This document shows positions 11,254 to 22,754 of a stretch of 64,000 nt of DNA, in pieces. Below the pieces are notes generated by a model. The model searched no databases. It was not told where the DNA came from and worked only from the letters and a program-made list of their open reading frames with translations. The stretch's first letter is position 1. Each line of letters opens with the position of its first letter. Source of the stretch: Macrophomina tecta (lineage: Eukaryota; Ascomycota; Dothideomycetes; Botryosphaeriales; Botryosphaeriaceae); the NCBI GenBank assembly GCA_024180945.1, contig JAKSGN010000041.1, forward strand, positions 124,001-188,000, written 5' to 3'. Position numbers and translations under genes: made by a program.

Positions 11254-12290
11254 CTAAAGCGCCATCCTTCGGTTCTTCAATTCCGCCCTAACTTTGGAAA
11301 ATAGGCTTGTACCCTTTCGACAATCCAACTGCAGAGCTGGGTCGCGGTAGAGCGAGATTGCCTCCAAGCCTTTGACGAATTTGACAACCTTGAAAGCTCC
11401 ATTCTCCTTCAGAATTTTATCCTTCGGCAACGTACCTATGGGTATCAGGAGTAACTTGTGGGTGATTGGGATAAAGCCCGCGTCCCCCATCCAGCCTTTA
11501 AGCTTCTTGCCGAGCTCCGGATCTAAACCTACGCTGGCGATGCCTTCAATAAGCTCGTGGCACCACATGTCGAGCGAAGATCCCAGCTTGAATTCGCCGC
11601 TGTAACTTTAGAAGCGCATCTGGCAAGCTTGTATTTCCACCCATCCTCCAGGCTTAGCATGCCTACCAATGGCAGTGCATGTGCTGGAGTACGACCAACC
11701 GAGAGATGCACTGGAAAGCCTGTTTCACAAGACAAGGTCAACCCTTCAGAGAACCTGCCATAAACCGGCAATGGATGTAGACGAAAGGAGTGCTGTATAG
11801 TCCCTGGTCTTCCACGTCGTCAATGCCGAACATGACGTTGGCTGGCACGATGGCCATTGTCAGTAATGTTCGCGTGACGATATTGACTGGGAATTTACAA
11901 GGCGGGTTGGACAGCATTTAAGCCATTCCAGATGATCTGCGCAAATGGTGAGCCCAGAGAAGCTCTCTTTCTACAGCGCCCGCGTGGCATACTTCATGCA
12001 GAAGGGCAAGTTTCTGCAATCTCAACGGCCCAGGCTTCAGTTGCCGGCGCCAATGTCAAGGATGCGCTGTTGTGGCTGCCCAATCGGGGCCACGTCGAGC
12101 TTGCCACCACAGCGCCTGAGGATAACTTGTTGATATAAATCAAGACGGTCGAGTTTGCGTTCATCCTTCGGCATATAGTATGCCGAGTACTTCTATTGAA
12201 TAGATGCGGCGCGGTTAGAGAAGCGAGGGTACCTTTGTCATTAAATTTCACGTGATACTGCGCCTATTCTCATACTTATAGTGGAGGATA
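11254..12290 (-). pseudogene. LaeA-like SAM methyltransferase relic
   Basis: Remains of a class I methyltransferase of the LaeA/TAM-like group common in fungal secondary-metabolite loci. Reading the minus strand in shifting frames recovers the domain in order: 'HYKYENRRS', 'DERKLDRLDLYQQVILRR', the SAM loop 'RILDIGAG' (broken by a frame change before 'TEAWAVEIAETCPSA'), 'NVMFGIDDVEDQG', 'PFVYIHCRFMAGSLKG', 'HAKPGGWVEIQ', and an intact C-terminal frame (11568-11254) with 'DPELGKKLKGWMGDAGF' and 'VRAELKNRRMAL'. Inactivating changes include at least two frame shifts, TGA at 11740-11738 where TGG is expected after 'SLKG', and TAA at 11610-11608. The TGG to TGA change is a transition, as RIP would give. 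It cannot make a working enzyme. Confidence 0.8.
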
Positions 12291-13183
12291 CTAGACTTGA
12301 GCGAAGTGGTATAGCTTTGCCTGCAGGATTTGGGCTCGTTCTGACCTTTAAGATGGTGTCGTACGAGTCCTCTCCCAAAAGCTGGTTCCGGGCCGTGCAA
12401 AGCGTCCTGAAACATTAGGTCAGTGAAGAGCCGAAGTTGAGGTCAACGAGCAGTGCTAGTTCAAGCTTAGCCGCGAATTTGGGTTCAAAGTCGCTCATGT
12501 TGCGGGCGCTGGGGTGGTGGACGACCTGTTGTTCTCGAAGGATGCTATATGACAGCAGAGCGTAAAGAAGAAGCGGGGTCATGAAAGCTCCTTCGGGGTC
12601 TGTGGCATGTGTGGGTGGTGTGAGTGGGGCTAGGCCTTTCCAATGCATGCATGCGTTGGTGGGGAGCCGCCGTGCACTCCTCCACCCTCCCTGCCCCCAT
12701 TATGTAAGACTTGGGCAGCATTGGTTCTGAGGAGGCGATGGTCGGAGTAGCTGACTGCATGAACTCAGTGCGACGCTTACGTGGTAAAAGCTTGCGTCTG
12801 CCATGCAGTGTGACCCCTAAATTCTGTCTTGTTGCGCCGCCCCAGACACTTGCCATGTCGGCCGGACAGTCCGGAGCCGGGCTGTCGCCCATGTTGTGAT
12901 TTAGCCAATCGCCACCCTTCAAACGCACCAGAGAAACACCAAAGTCATTAAACCCCAGTCTAGATCCGTCTGTCTTGAATACCGTGTCGTACCATGGCGA
13001 GCGACGCCCCTTGCTGTCTCCAGTGCTTGCTCTTCTGTTCTCTTTATATGAATTCCGCATGATGCGCGCTTAATGGATTGCAAATACTGGATGTTCCTTT
13101 TTTATTTTATTTTATTTTTTTTTTTTTTTGGAAGAGAATGAATGTATTTGACCGCAAGATATCATGATTTAACGCCTGACTCC
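12291..13183. other. Intergenic with unassigned minus-strand frames
   Basis: Two overlapping minus-strand frames (12648-12415 and 13060-12545) contain protein-like stretches ('VVHHPSARNMSDFEPKFAAK', 'LVRLKGGDWLNHNMGDSPAP') that I cannot assign. They may be exons of one decayed gene. A T/A-only tract lies at about 13097-13129. Confidence 0.3.
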
Positions 13184-13570
13184 TCATTTGATCATGCCCG
13201 TCGCATCTTCAGCGGCACTCAGCTTCATCCGATAACGCATCACGCCTGCTTTTCCCCATCTTTGCTTAAACCAACCGCCTTCGATAGCTTCGTATCTGTA
13301 GAGCAATGTCAGCAGGGTGTTGAATTCCATGGGTCCGAGCCACGCAGGGAATCCACCTGAGCTGACGATTCTCTTTAACCGGCTACCCAGAGACCTCGAT
13401 GGCGTTTCCTCAGTCGACGACTGACTGGAAACAGGGCCGTGAATCTCGTTTTTCTTCGCCGTCTCCTTTGTGCTGTCCGTCTCGTCGTTCTCCGAATCAA
13501 AGTTCGCTTCGAACTCCGACACCAGCGAATCCTTCAGCTCTTTCGGCAGCTTTACTCGGTATCCTGCCAT
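13184..13570 (-). CDS. Small hypothetical protein, 128 residues
   Basis: Begins at the ATG ending at base 13570; the open frame extends upstream only through a TTG. The protein starts 'MAGYRVKLPKELKDSL', has a long acidic and Ser/Thr-rich low-complexity middle, then a compact hydrophobic/aromatic block 'GGFPAWLGPMEFNTLLTLL' and 'GGWFKQRWGKAGVMRYRMK'. No signal peptide and no membrane helix. The block around 13290 could also be the edge of an intron, so the 5' part is provisional. Family unknown to me; likely a conserved small fungal protein because the ends look ordered and the frame is clean. Confidence 0.45.
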   Translation of the reverse strand: MAGYRVKLPKELKDSLVSEFEANFDSENDETDSTKETAKKNEIHGPVSSQSSTEETPSRSLGSRLKRIVSSGGFPAWLGPMEFNTLLTLLYRYEAIEGGWFKQRWGKAGVMRYRMKLSAAEDATGMIK

Positions 13571-14436
13571 GGCAACGTTGCAAATCGTGAACGTGCTGAG
13601 GGCGTTGACAGCTGACGTGATGCGTGTGGAAGGGTGTGGTTTTGAGCCAGGCAGATGCTTGGGAGTAATAAACCCCGCGAGAAGCAAGACCTTATCTGCG
13701 GGGCCCGCATCCCTTGTTGCCTCGGGACCCTCAGGCCATTGCTCTAAGTGGTGCGACGCACTGCCCCCCTTGGCTTACGCATCCGCCACTTCAACTGCCT
13801 GTCATTGGTCAGCCCAGTATAATACAGCGTTGATGATTCATTGCCAAGTAGGCCTCCTCCCGCCCCGCTTGGCGGACTCCGCCCTGGGCGGAGCGAAGGC
13901 CAATGCCATCTCTCTGTCGCTAGGGGTGCCAAGAAATCCGCCTCTCTTGCAATTAGAATATCAAGGGCTGCTTTTATCGAACCTATTCATGACATTATTA
14001 TCAGCCAGAGCTGCGTCGTACACATCATCATCGTCTTCCTCCTTGCAACACATCATTCCGTGGACGTCATGATGGTTTTGAAGAAAAAGTAATATCGGCA
14101 CGATTTTCTGACGAGATATGTATGCGATATTGTTCTGAAAAGTCAATGACGGCCATGCGAGTGTTGAATAGGAGGATGCTACGGGGTGCGTGCTGCGCCG
14201 ACTCTGTAGATGCTCACCAAAGGGAGAGGACGCTTTGTACGAATCGGAAGAAGCAAAGAGCCTGTGAAATTCCATCGCCGTAGCGGCTTTAATTCCGCCA
14301 GCTTCAGGTACTTCAACTGCGGGGCAATGCGGGGAAGACTAACTGCCTCGGCCAAAGTAGCCTTCCTAACCAAGATCCAAAAGTAGAGCGTATCAAGTAT
14401 AGCACACCTGCATCCATCGCGAAACGAGCAACAGCC
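13571..14436. other. Intergenic, shared 5' region
   Basis: Lies between the small minus-strand gene and the acetoacetyl-CoA synthetase, which diverge. A CCAAT-type box in reverse (ATTGG) is at about 13804. No gene recognised. Confidence 0.4.
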
Positions 14437-16589
14437 ATGGAGAAAGATCCAGAGCCCGTGTGGCGGAATCCTTCGCCAAACGCCGAGAATCCAATGGATG
14501 CGTATCGTCGTCATGTCAATCAACGTTTCACATTGAACCTGAAGGACAGTCACGAACTGCAGGCTTGGACGGTGGAGAAGCCGCACGATTTTTGGATCGA
14601 CGTCCACTCGTTTCTACAGATCATTCCACCACTACCAAAGGGAATTACTAGGGCGTACGATGACAGCAAACCGATATCGGACGTTCCGCCATTTTTTGAG
14701 GGCTACAAGCTCAATTACACAGAAAACATTCTCTCCAACCGCTGCCAGGATGCCGTTGCCCTCATTGGCATCACGGAAGGCGAATCATTGGACGGATATG
14801 AAAGGTTGACATGGAGCCAACTGTCTGAAAAGGTCCGTCGGACCAGAAGTGCCCTCCTGCGGCATGGAATCAGACAAGGGGACCGCGTGGCGGCGTGGAT
14901 GGGTAACCACACTTACACAACTGTGCTTTTCCTCGCGGTGGGCGCAATTGGTGCCATTTTCACGTCTGTCTCTCCAGACATGGGTGTCGAGGTATGCGCA
15001 TGAAACTTGACCTCGTCCCGGCCGACGGGTTTAACATAGAGACAGGGTACTCTCTCGAGATTTCGGCAAATAACACCATCTTTACTGCTGGTAGATAGCC
15101 ATTCAATCTACAAAGGGAAGAAAACAGCCACGGAAGACAAACTGTGCGCTGTGTTGGACCAACTTCAGCCAAGTCCGCCTTCGGTGTTCGTCAACCCCAT
15201 TGTCGAGGGCACTGCCTCGTCTTTTCCCTTCCTCAACGACCTCCTAGCTAAGGCAGACCCGCGAGACCCACTGGAGTATATAAGAGTTCCCTTCAACCAT
15301 CCGCTGGTCATCGTCTACTCAAGCGGCACGAGCGGACCGCCGAAGTGCATTATTCATCAGCAAGGCAACATTTTGCAATTCAAGAAGATCGCCGTGCTGC
15401 ACAACTCGCTCGGCCCGGACAGCATCGTTATGCAATATTCCACCACAGCATGGGTAATGTTCTACGTTATGAATGGGCACATGTCGTCTGGCGCAGCGGC
15501 CATCTGCTACGAAGGCTCGCCCCTCTACCCCGAACCGACCACCATCCTGGACATCCTCTCACGGCACAAGTAAGTGCGCCAGCGCCATCCCCAAGCGCTG
15601 CCCAATCACTGACGTCTCTTTGCACGCACAGAGTAACGTACTGGGGGAGCTCTCCCCGCCACCTCCTCGAACTCGAAGCCGCGACGGGCAACAGCGGGAT
15701 CCACGAGAGCCACGCCCTGCCCCACCTGGACCTCGTAACCACCACGGGGGCGCCGCTGCAGCCGGCACAATGCGCCTGGTTCCACGCGTCCTTCCCGCGC
15801 CACGTTCGCCTCTGCTCGGTCGCTGGCGGCACCGAAGCGCAGTCGTCGTACCTCTCAGTCGACCCCTCGGCCGCGCGCGCGTACGCGGGCGAGATGCAGC
15901 TCCCGGCGCTGGGCATGGCGGTCGACGTGCTGGATCCGGACACGGGCGCGTCGGTGCGCGAGAGGGGGCTGGCAGGGGAGCTCGTGGTGCGGAAGCCGTT
16001 CGCCAGCATGCCGGTCGGGTTCTGGGGGGACGGGGGCAAGAGGCGGTATCGCGAGGCGTACTTCGAGGCGTTCAGGGCACAGGGCGTCGAGTGCTGGGCA
16101 CAGCGGGATTGGGTGCGGATGGAGCCGCGGACGCGCGGGTGGACGATGAGCGGCCGGAGCGACGGGGTGTTGAATCCAAGCGGGGTGCGGTTCGGGAGCG
16201 GGGAGGTGTACGCGGTAGTGGAGGGGGCGGCCTTTCGCGGAAGGGTGGCCGATGCGCTGTGTGTGGGGCGGAGGAGAGAGGGGGATGCGGATGAGGAGGT
16301 GTTTTTGTTCGTGAAGATGGTCGAAGGGCAGGCGTTGACGGGGAGCTTGGAGGCGGAATTGAGGGATGCTGTGAGGAGGCAGCTGAGCCCGAAGCATGTT
16401 CCGAGGTTTGTCGTGGAGGTGCCAGACATACCGGTGACGGTGAACGGGAAGAAGGTGGAGATTGCGGTGAAGGGGCTCATCAGCGGGAGGGATGTGAAAG
16501 TGAGCCCGATGGTTGCAAACCCGGAGGCCTTTGCGCACTATCGGGATTTTGTTCGTATGGAGAGAGAGCTGGCTACGTCGAAGTTGTAG
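14437..16589 (+). CDS. Acetoacetyl-CoA synthetase (acetoacetate-CoA ligase)
   Basis: An ATP-dependent ligase that turns acetoacetate and CoA into acetoacetyl-CoA, AMP and pyrophosphate, linking ketone-body or leucine breakdown products to sterol and fatty acid pathways. Exons 14437-14991, 15046-15569 and 15632-16589 give 678 residues, the family's usual length. Seen in the sequence: 'HDFWIDVHSFLQIIPPLPKG' near the N-terminus, 'LNYTENIL', 'SPDMGVEG' joined across intron 1, the AMP-binding loop 'YSSGTSGPPK' at about residue 275, 'CSVAGGTE', 'SGRSDGVLNPSGVRFGSGE', and the C-terminal lysine region 'IPVTVNGKKVEI' near residue 629. GC content rises strongly in exon 3. Both introns have GT-AG ends and keep frame. 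All expected motifs are present, so it should be active. Confidence 0.93.
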
Positions 16590-17427
16590 CGGTGCGGATG
16601 GAGCCAGTTTAGCACGAAGCTGGCCGGAGCAGCCCGCGAAGGCGACCGCAACACGATGCCTGCAACCACTGCGAGTTCCTGGTCATGGGGGTTCTTCCTT
16701 TGCGTGTGGCATCAGGCGCCTCAGGCGCCTTGCCTTGGCTCAGGTAGTACTGAGAGGTGTCAACAGGCTTGGCAGCAGGAGGCCGTATTTATGGCAGCCC
16801 TCCCCATGTATAACGGCAGCTCGCTCGCATGCATGGCAGTGCCTGATGACGCCATGGCCACACAGAGGCAGCCTTGATTGGCTGCCGGGCAAAAAAGATG
16901 CGCGTGTTTTGTTCCCAGCAAGCGGGGAGGGCCGACACGCCGCGATGCCAGATCTGCAGAGCCCCCACTCGGCGAGATTCGGAGAGTAGGGCGCATCAGG
17001 TACCCGTCCCGCCGAGAGGCACAAGAGGCGCGCGACTCGCAGGGGCGCTGGACGGCGTGAGCACCATCGTCAGACGGCATCGAGGCACAAGCTGCGCGGC
17101 TGCGCCGGACGATAGCGAGGCAGCGGAGAAGTCCATGCCCGCTGCCCAAGCACGGCGCGGCGGGAGCTTGCCAAAGCTTCGCCGGCGATGGCACCTGCCT
17201 GATGGGGCAGGGCGGACACGAAGCGCCCTTCAATCACCGTTGCTTATCGCCGCAGGGGAGCGCATGCGCACGGTGTTCGTCAGGAACCGACAACGGCTTT
17301 CTCTCGTCAGGGCCTGATCCTTCAGCTTCGTGTGCCTATTTATTGGCCGCTCGTCCTCCCGGCCTGGCGCCCTCTCCCCGCGGCCTCCTGTCCGACCTTC
17401 TCTCTCTCCCCTCGTCCTGCCGCAGCC
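16590..17427. other. Intergenic, GC-rich
   Basis: No gene recognised. A short direct repeat of CAGGCGCCT is seen near 16709-16730. The last 150 bases are pyrimidine-rich, as expected for a fungal promoter and 5' leader of the carboxypeptidase. Confidence 0.4.
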
Positions 17428-19483
17428 ATGCCGTCGACACTCGCTTCTCTCGCCGTTGCCGCAACCGCCGTGCTCCCCGCCGTCTCCGCGCAGTTCGTGG
17501 CCGCTCCGCAGAACCTGACGCTCAAGAAGGGCGCTGCGGGTGTCAATGTGCGGTACAAGGAGGTGCGCATGGAATCCGGATCCATTGCCGGCATCCCCGC
17601 AATGGACTGACACCCGGCACAGGTGCCCGCCGGAATCTGCGAACAGGACCCCAGTGTCAAGAGCTATTCGGGATACGCCGATGTGGCCGAGGACCAGCAC
17701 ATTTTCTGGTATGCCTTCCCGCTGCATGCTCGACAGTCCCGCGCCCTGCTGACGACGGCTGCCGCAGGTGGTTTTTCGAGGCGCGCAACCAGGATCCGAC
17801 GACGGCTCCTCTCACCGTCTGGATCAACGGCGGGCCCGGCAGCAGCTCCATGATCGGACTCTTCCAAGAGCTGGGCCCTTGCGGCGTCGATATTGACGGC
17901 AACGTGTACAACAACCCCTACTCGTGGAGCAACGTCAGCAACATGGTGCGTGAGAGAGAGGGAGACAGAGCGCCACAGCCGAAACCTTGAAAGCATAAAT
18001 ACCCGTTCTCCCGCTGACTCGCGGCCGGTGCGCAGATTTTCATTGACCAGCCCACCCAAGTCGGCTTCTCGTATTCCGTCCCCGTGCCGGCGTACACGTC
18101 GAGTCAAGGCGACATCGTCCAGCTGCCTAACGCGACCTGCCCTGACTACGCGTCCGACTGCGGTACTTATTCGTATCCCAACCTCACCCTGACGGCCAAC
18201 TCGACCGACAATGCCGCGCCCAACTTCTGGAAGGCCTTGCAAGGCTTCATGGGAGCGTTCCCCGAGTACTCGCAGAACGGCTTCCACTTCACGACGGAGA
18301 GTTACGGTGGCCACTACGCCCCTGTTTTCAGCGGTGAGTCGTGAACGCCCCATAGCCTGAGCGCAGATTCGAACAAGGCGTGGAGAAAGAGAGCAGTCCA
18401 GGATGGGGATGGGGGAAAATGGCGCTGACACCCCGCACAGAGTACATCGAGGAGCAAAACGCCAAAAACATCAGCGGCGCTGTCCACATTGACCTGCAGA
18501 GCGTGCTCATTGGCAACGGCTGGTTCGATCCGCTCGTGCAGTACCAGGCCTACTACAACTTCTCCATCTACCCCGGCAACACGTACGACTACCAGCCCTT
18601 CAACGACACGGTCGCCGAGCTGTGGTACAACAACCTGTACGGCGCGGGCAACTGCTACGACCGCACCTTGGATTGCTACACCACCGGCCTGAACGAGGTC
18701 TGCTCCGCGGCCGACAACTTCTGCTACGCCGAGGTCGAGAACCTGTACGACATCTACTCGGGCCGCGACGAGTACGACTTCCGCGAGCTGACGCCCGACC
18801 CCTTTCCGTACTCGTTCTACGTCGACTACCTCAACTCGCCCCGGGTGCAGGAGGCCATCGGCGCGTACGTCAACTTCTCCGAGTCCAACGGCGCCGTGTC
18901 GACGGCCTTCGGAAGCACGGGCGACGACGACCGCCGCATGAACACGGTCGAGGACGTGGCCAAGCTGCTCGCGCGCAACGTGTCGGTGACCCTGTACTTC
19001 GGCGACGCCGACTTCAACTGCAACTGGCTGGGCGGGCAGGTCGTGGCCGAGCAGGTCGGCGCCGACGCCTACGCCGACGCCGGCTTCGTCGACCTCGAGA
19101 CGAGCGACGGCGTGGCGCACGGCCAGGTGAGGCAGGCGGGCAAGTTCGCCTTCGTGCGCATCTACGAGAGCGGGCATGAAGTGCCCTTCTACCAGCCGTT
19201 GGCGTCGCTGGAGCTTTTCGAGCGCGCGCTGAAAGGCCTCGATCTGGCGACGGGGAAGGAGATGGTGGTGGATGCGTCGTATGTGACCGTGGGCACGCCT
19301 ACCAGCGAGTATCGCGAGGGTAATGCCACGGTGCAGCTCGAGGTGCTGCCGACTGATGCAACGTACAACACGACCCTGAACGGGCCCAACCCCGCCAACG
19401 GCAGCACGGCGTCGACGAAGAGGCTGCTGAGGAGAGGCAAGGACAGGCTGTTCAAGCCGAGGTTCCACGGAGGTCCATCGTGA
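17428..19483 (+). CDS. Secreted serine carboxypeptidase (S10)
   Basis: Removes C-terminal residues from peptides; an N-terminal signal peptide (about residues 1-21, ending 'AVSAQ') sends it to the secretory route. Exons 17428-17562, 17623-17708, 17768-17945, 18036-18333 and 18441-19483 give 579 residues. Intron sizes are 60, 59, 90, 107 nt. Family signs: '[13 protein letters not shown]' forming the oxyanion region, the nucleophile Ser222 in 'ESYGGHYAP', an Asp in 'GDADFNCNW' near residue 421, and His478 in '[10 protein letters not shown]'. The catalytic triad is complete. Many N-X-S/T sites and Cys residues fit a glycosylated extracellular enzyme. The C-terminus ends in a Ser/Thr/Asn-rich then basic tail with no clear GPI signal. 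Confidence 0.92.
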
Positions 19484-19747
19484 CGGCAGAAACTTAGACA
19501 ATAATCCATGACGATGAATCAAGACATCAGCTCGATGTCCGGCTTGATATACTTCATCATGTCCAGGAGGAAGTAATCCGCTACGCCTTCATCCGCTCCC
19601 CTGTCTTTCCCACTGTAGATACCATCTCCAGATCAGTAAACTGCGCAAAAGACAAAAAAAAATCCCAATATTCCTTTCATCCTGCGCATCTCCCGGCTGC
19701 CCAGCGACCTACATCTTCTTCAGTTAAAAGACAGGAAAAAAGCGCAC

Positions 19748-20973
19748 TCACCCCCTCTTCTCCTGTTGCTGTGAACCATCTGCACCTCCCTCCGCACCCA
19801 AAACCACCTCGTCTCTCGCCCATACCAGCGCCACTGCCGCCGCCGATGGCCCCCCCACGACAGTCCACCCCAGAGCCCTCGCCAGGACGCCTAACAAGCC
19901 AAACCTCTGCCCGCCCTTGGTCTTCGTGTCCCGCAAATACACCGTGGCCGCCCACACCACCGCCGCCGCCGTGCTGACCGCCTCGTCCCACTGCATGAAC
20001 CGCAGGATGCCCTCGGCGAGAGGGAGGGGCTCCATGCCCTTGAGCGAGACCTTGGGAAGGAAGGCGCGGGCGGGATGGAACGAGGCCGCCGTGGAGGCGT
20101 CGAAGAGCTGAGGAAAGAGGAAGGAGGACAAAGAAAGGGACAGGGCTGTCGTGTGTGGGATTGCGGCTAGAAGGAGGGCGAAGAGGTGGGTGCGAGAGGT
20201 AGAGTGATAGGACTGTAGAGGCGACGTGGCCGATGCGGGGGTCGAAAAAAAGGGACGAAGGACGGTGCCGACGAGGTAGACCCAGAGGGGGAAGGGCTGC
20301 CAGAGCGAGACGAGCAGCTGTTGAGTCGAGGCAGGGACCACGCCTGGCGAGGGCAGGGCCATGGCGATGCTGGGAGCGATGTAGCCGATGGCCATGGCCC
20401 AAGGGAGGAGACGCGCATCGGAGGCGGAGACGGAGAGACGAGACGTGAGGGTGGCCGAGTTAGTGTTGGGTAGGGTGAGCAGGTGGAGCAAGCACCAGAT
20501 CGGAATTGTAATGGCGACAGAGATGTTTTGGTACAGGAGGCCGAAGAGAGTTGTGCTGGAGGTGGAGAAGGTCAGCCAGTGGCTGCGGAGAGAGGAGTGG
20601 AGGAGACATACTATGCAATAAGACGGCGCTTGTTGCCTTCTCTCCTGGCTTCAAGCTGCAGCAGCGTCCAAAAGGAACCCATCTGGCCGAAGAAATGCAC
20701 GCTCTGCAGGGTGGCCGAGGGATATTTGCCATCGACAAGCTTCCAGAAGAAGACAAGCAGCGCGGTCAGCTGGCGGTCGAGGGCCGCCACGCCGGTCCAT
20801 TCGCGCGAGAAGGCGATGTCGGTGTCGGGAAGTGTAGTTGCGTTTGGATTGTCGATGATGTCGGCGATTGTCGGAAACATGCCGTTGTTGAAGCTGAAGA
20901 CCATGGTGGTCATCACGCCGGCGGCCACGCAGGCCGGCAGCAGGATGGTGGTGGACAGATTGAGGTTGACCAT
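19748..20973 (-). CDS. Multi-pass membrane protein of unknown function
   Basis: Two exons, 20973-20612 and 20555-19748, 389 residues. The ATG at 20973 is preferred over the in-frame TTG upstream. The intron (56 nt) has a good CTGAC branch site and ends ...CTCCAG; a nearer AG would leave only 29 nt. I see about seven hydrophobic segments: one at the N-terminus ('TTILLPACVAAGVMTTMVF'), others around 'TALLVFFWKLV', 'FGLLYQNISVAITIPIW', 'PWAMAIGYIAPSIAMALP' and 'LWQPFPLWVYLVGTVL', and weaker ones near the C-terminus. The pattern resembles the multi-pass proteins found beside some fungal terpenoid genes, but no cyclase or prenyltransferase motif is visible and there is no such cluster here. Function not assigned. 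Adjacent genes give no clue. Confidence 0.7.
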
Positions 20974-21810
20974 GGCTGGCAAGGGGCTTGGACGCGCGAG
21001 AAGGAGAGGAGGGGTGGAGAGGAGGGTTGAAGTATGTCGGTGGAAGAGGAGGATGAGGTGAGATTTGGCTGGCGGCGGCGGAGAGACGCGGCAAGGAGCT
21101 GTCGCGAGTCATGCGCGCGCGTGTGGGGTTAGGGTTGTTGGCCTCATCCGAGGTGAGGCTAGGGCGGGGTGAAGCCACCAGCGCCGGCCGCCGCCTCCGA
21201 CGGGTTGGCTGGAACGCACATGTTGGCTGGCGAGAGAAGGCTGTGAGGCCGAGGCCTCGTGGCACGGGCGCATCCCCGAAGCCTTGAAAGGCAATTCTGC
21301 GCAGCGGCCGGATGGACGCGCTGATCGCCGGGCAGCAGCACTGTGGTCTTGCCGCATTTGGGAAGGCCGAAAAAGCGGCCCCGGTCGTATCACCACCCAC
21401 GCCTTTTTTTACGCGTTCATTGTTGTGTGCCTTCTAGTTGCACATTTTCCATCCACGGTCGTCCGCCCTGGGCACTCCTGGCGCCCCTCTGTCAATTGCA
21501 GTACCCGCTGAGGATGGTAGCAATCTGCTTCGACGAGGCACGCGATGGCGGAGTTCTAGCGGGAATCCAGCCTAGCTCTCCCAGCAGGAGCGCAATGGCG
21601 TCAGCCACCAGCTCGCTCCCACACGCTCTTTCCCTCGTCGGACAGGAGCAACCTCTCCGCCCTGTCCGCGAACGCGCCTTCCTCTGCTGCCGCCACCGCT
21701 GCCGCTGACGCGACAAGAGCTGAACCCGTCTCAATTCATGTCGCGCTCTCCATCTCCTCTTCTTCATCACCGCCCACCCGCGTCCAACAGGCCCGCCGCC
21801 TGCAGCTGCC
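20974..21810. promoter_or_regulatory. Divergent upstream region
   Basis: Separates the 5' ends of the minus-strand membrane protein and the plus-strand secreted protein. GC-rich first half, pyrimidine-rich towards 21810. No gene or clear binding site recognised. Confidence 0.35.
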
Positions 21811-22754
21811 ATGCTGACCGCCATCCTTGCCCCTGTTGTCGCTTTGGCATTGAGTGTTTCTGCTGCGCCCAGGCTTCCTCTCGCGTGCAGCTCCAAGTCG
21901 CAGCCCAACCCCATCGCCTCCACCTACCCCGATCACATCACCGGAACCATCAATGGCACCATTGCCGTCCTGCCCCTCGACCTGCGGCTAGCCCAGGAAG
22001 TCATCGGTCCCGAGTACCGGATTCTGACTGCGGCCTACTTTGATCTGCTTCCCGACTTTCCACGCGACCAGTACCCTGCCATTATTCAGATAGTCCAGGA
22101 CCACGACGTCCAAGCTGGCGGGGTTGGAATCCCCGACTTTATGGTATTGCCTTAGCCCGCTCATTTCACCTCAGCTACCACTGACCCCAATCTCAGCGCA
22201 TCTCCATCGAGTACCCCTTCGTAGACTTGCTCGACAATTTGTACTCCTCTTTCCGGCTATCTCGCGATGCCGCCATGAGCCCCTACTCCCTCGGTCTCGT
22301 CGGCGCCGCCAACTACGGCCAAAACGTCTACCCCGCCGAGTTCGACCCGCCCTGTGACCCCTACGACGACTCGCCCTACATCACGGCCCGCTCCTTCTTC
22401 GATCCAGCGCCGAATAGCTCCGACTACACCTTCTTCACCAACAGCTTTGGCCCGCTCCCGGTCCATGAGATCTCGCCTTACCCGCTCTCCTTCTTCATCA
22501 ATGTGACCAATCAGCCCATGTTCGCCGATCCCGCCCGTGGCTGCAACAAGCAGATTCGCCTGTTCAATACCTCCGTGTCGCAGCCCCCTTACGAGCCGCT
22601 CGACGTGACCGGAACCACCTGGGCCTCCAAAACCTTCTTCGCATGGCCTGATCCCGCCATGATTGATGGCAGGGCCTGGGGGCCTATCTGGGGTGTGAGG
22701 CTTGATACGGCTTTCATTGAGTACAACAACGTGCCTTGCACGAACTTGGCTTGA
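21811..22754 (+). CDS. Secreted protein, possibly acetoacetate-decarboxylase-like fold
   Basis: Exons 21811-22143 and 22197-22754 (intron 53 nt) give 296 residues. A signal peptide covers about residues 1-18 ('ILAPVVALALSVSAA'). The mature part starts with 'HITGTINGTIAVLPLDLRLA' and 'EVIGPEYRIL', which recalls the opening strand of acetoacetate-decarboxylase-like proteins ('G.v..tvvlvp.d.....llP.gy'). Later there is a conserved-looking 'ISIEYPFVDLL', several N-glycosylation sites and two or three cysteines. I do not see the catalytic lysine context of true decarboxylases, so the fold suggestion is weak. Likely an extracellular or cell-wall protein of unknown activity. Confidence 0.65.

Noticed and set aside
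13785..13805. CTTCAACTGCC near 13790 as a fifth mini-element copy
   Set aside because: Only half of one end matches and no inverted partner is visible.
15473..16294. Long plus- and minus-strand frames (up to 337 codons) overlapping exon 3 of acetoacetyl-CoA synthetase
   Set aside because: They are out-of-frame shadows in GC-rich coding sequence; only the frame with ligase motifs is real.
18314..19522. 402-codon minus-strand frame opposite the carboxypeptidase
   Set aside because: Valine/arginine-rich antisense shadow of GC-rich exon 5; no motifs.
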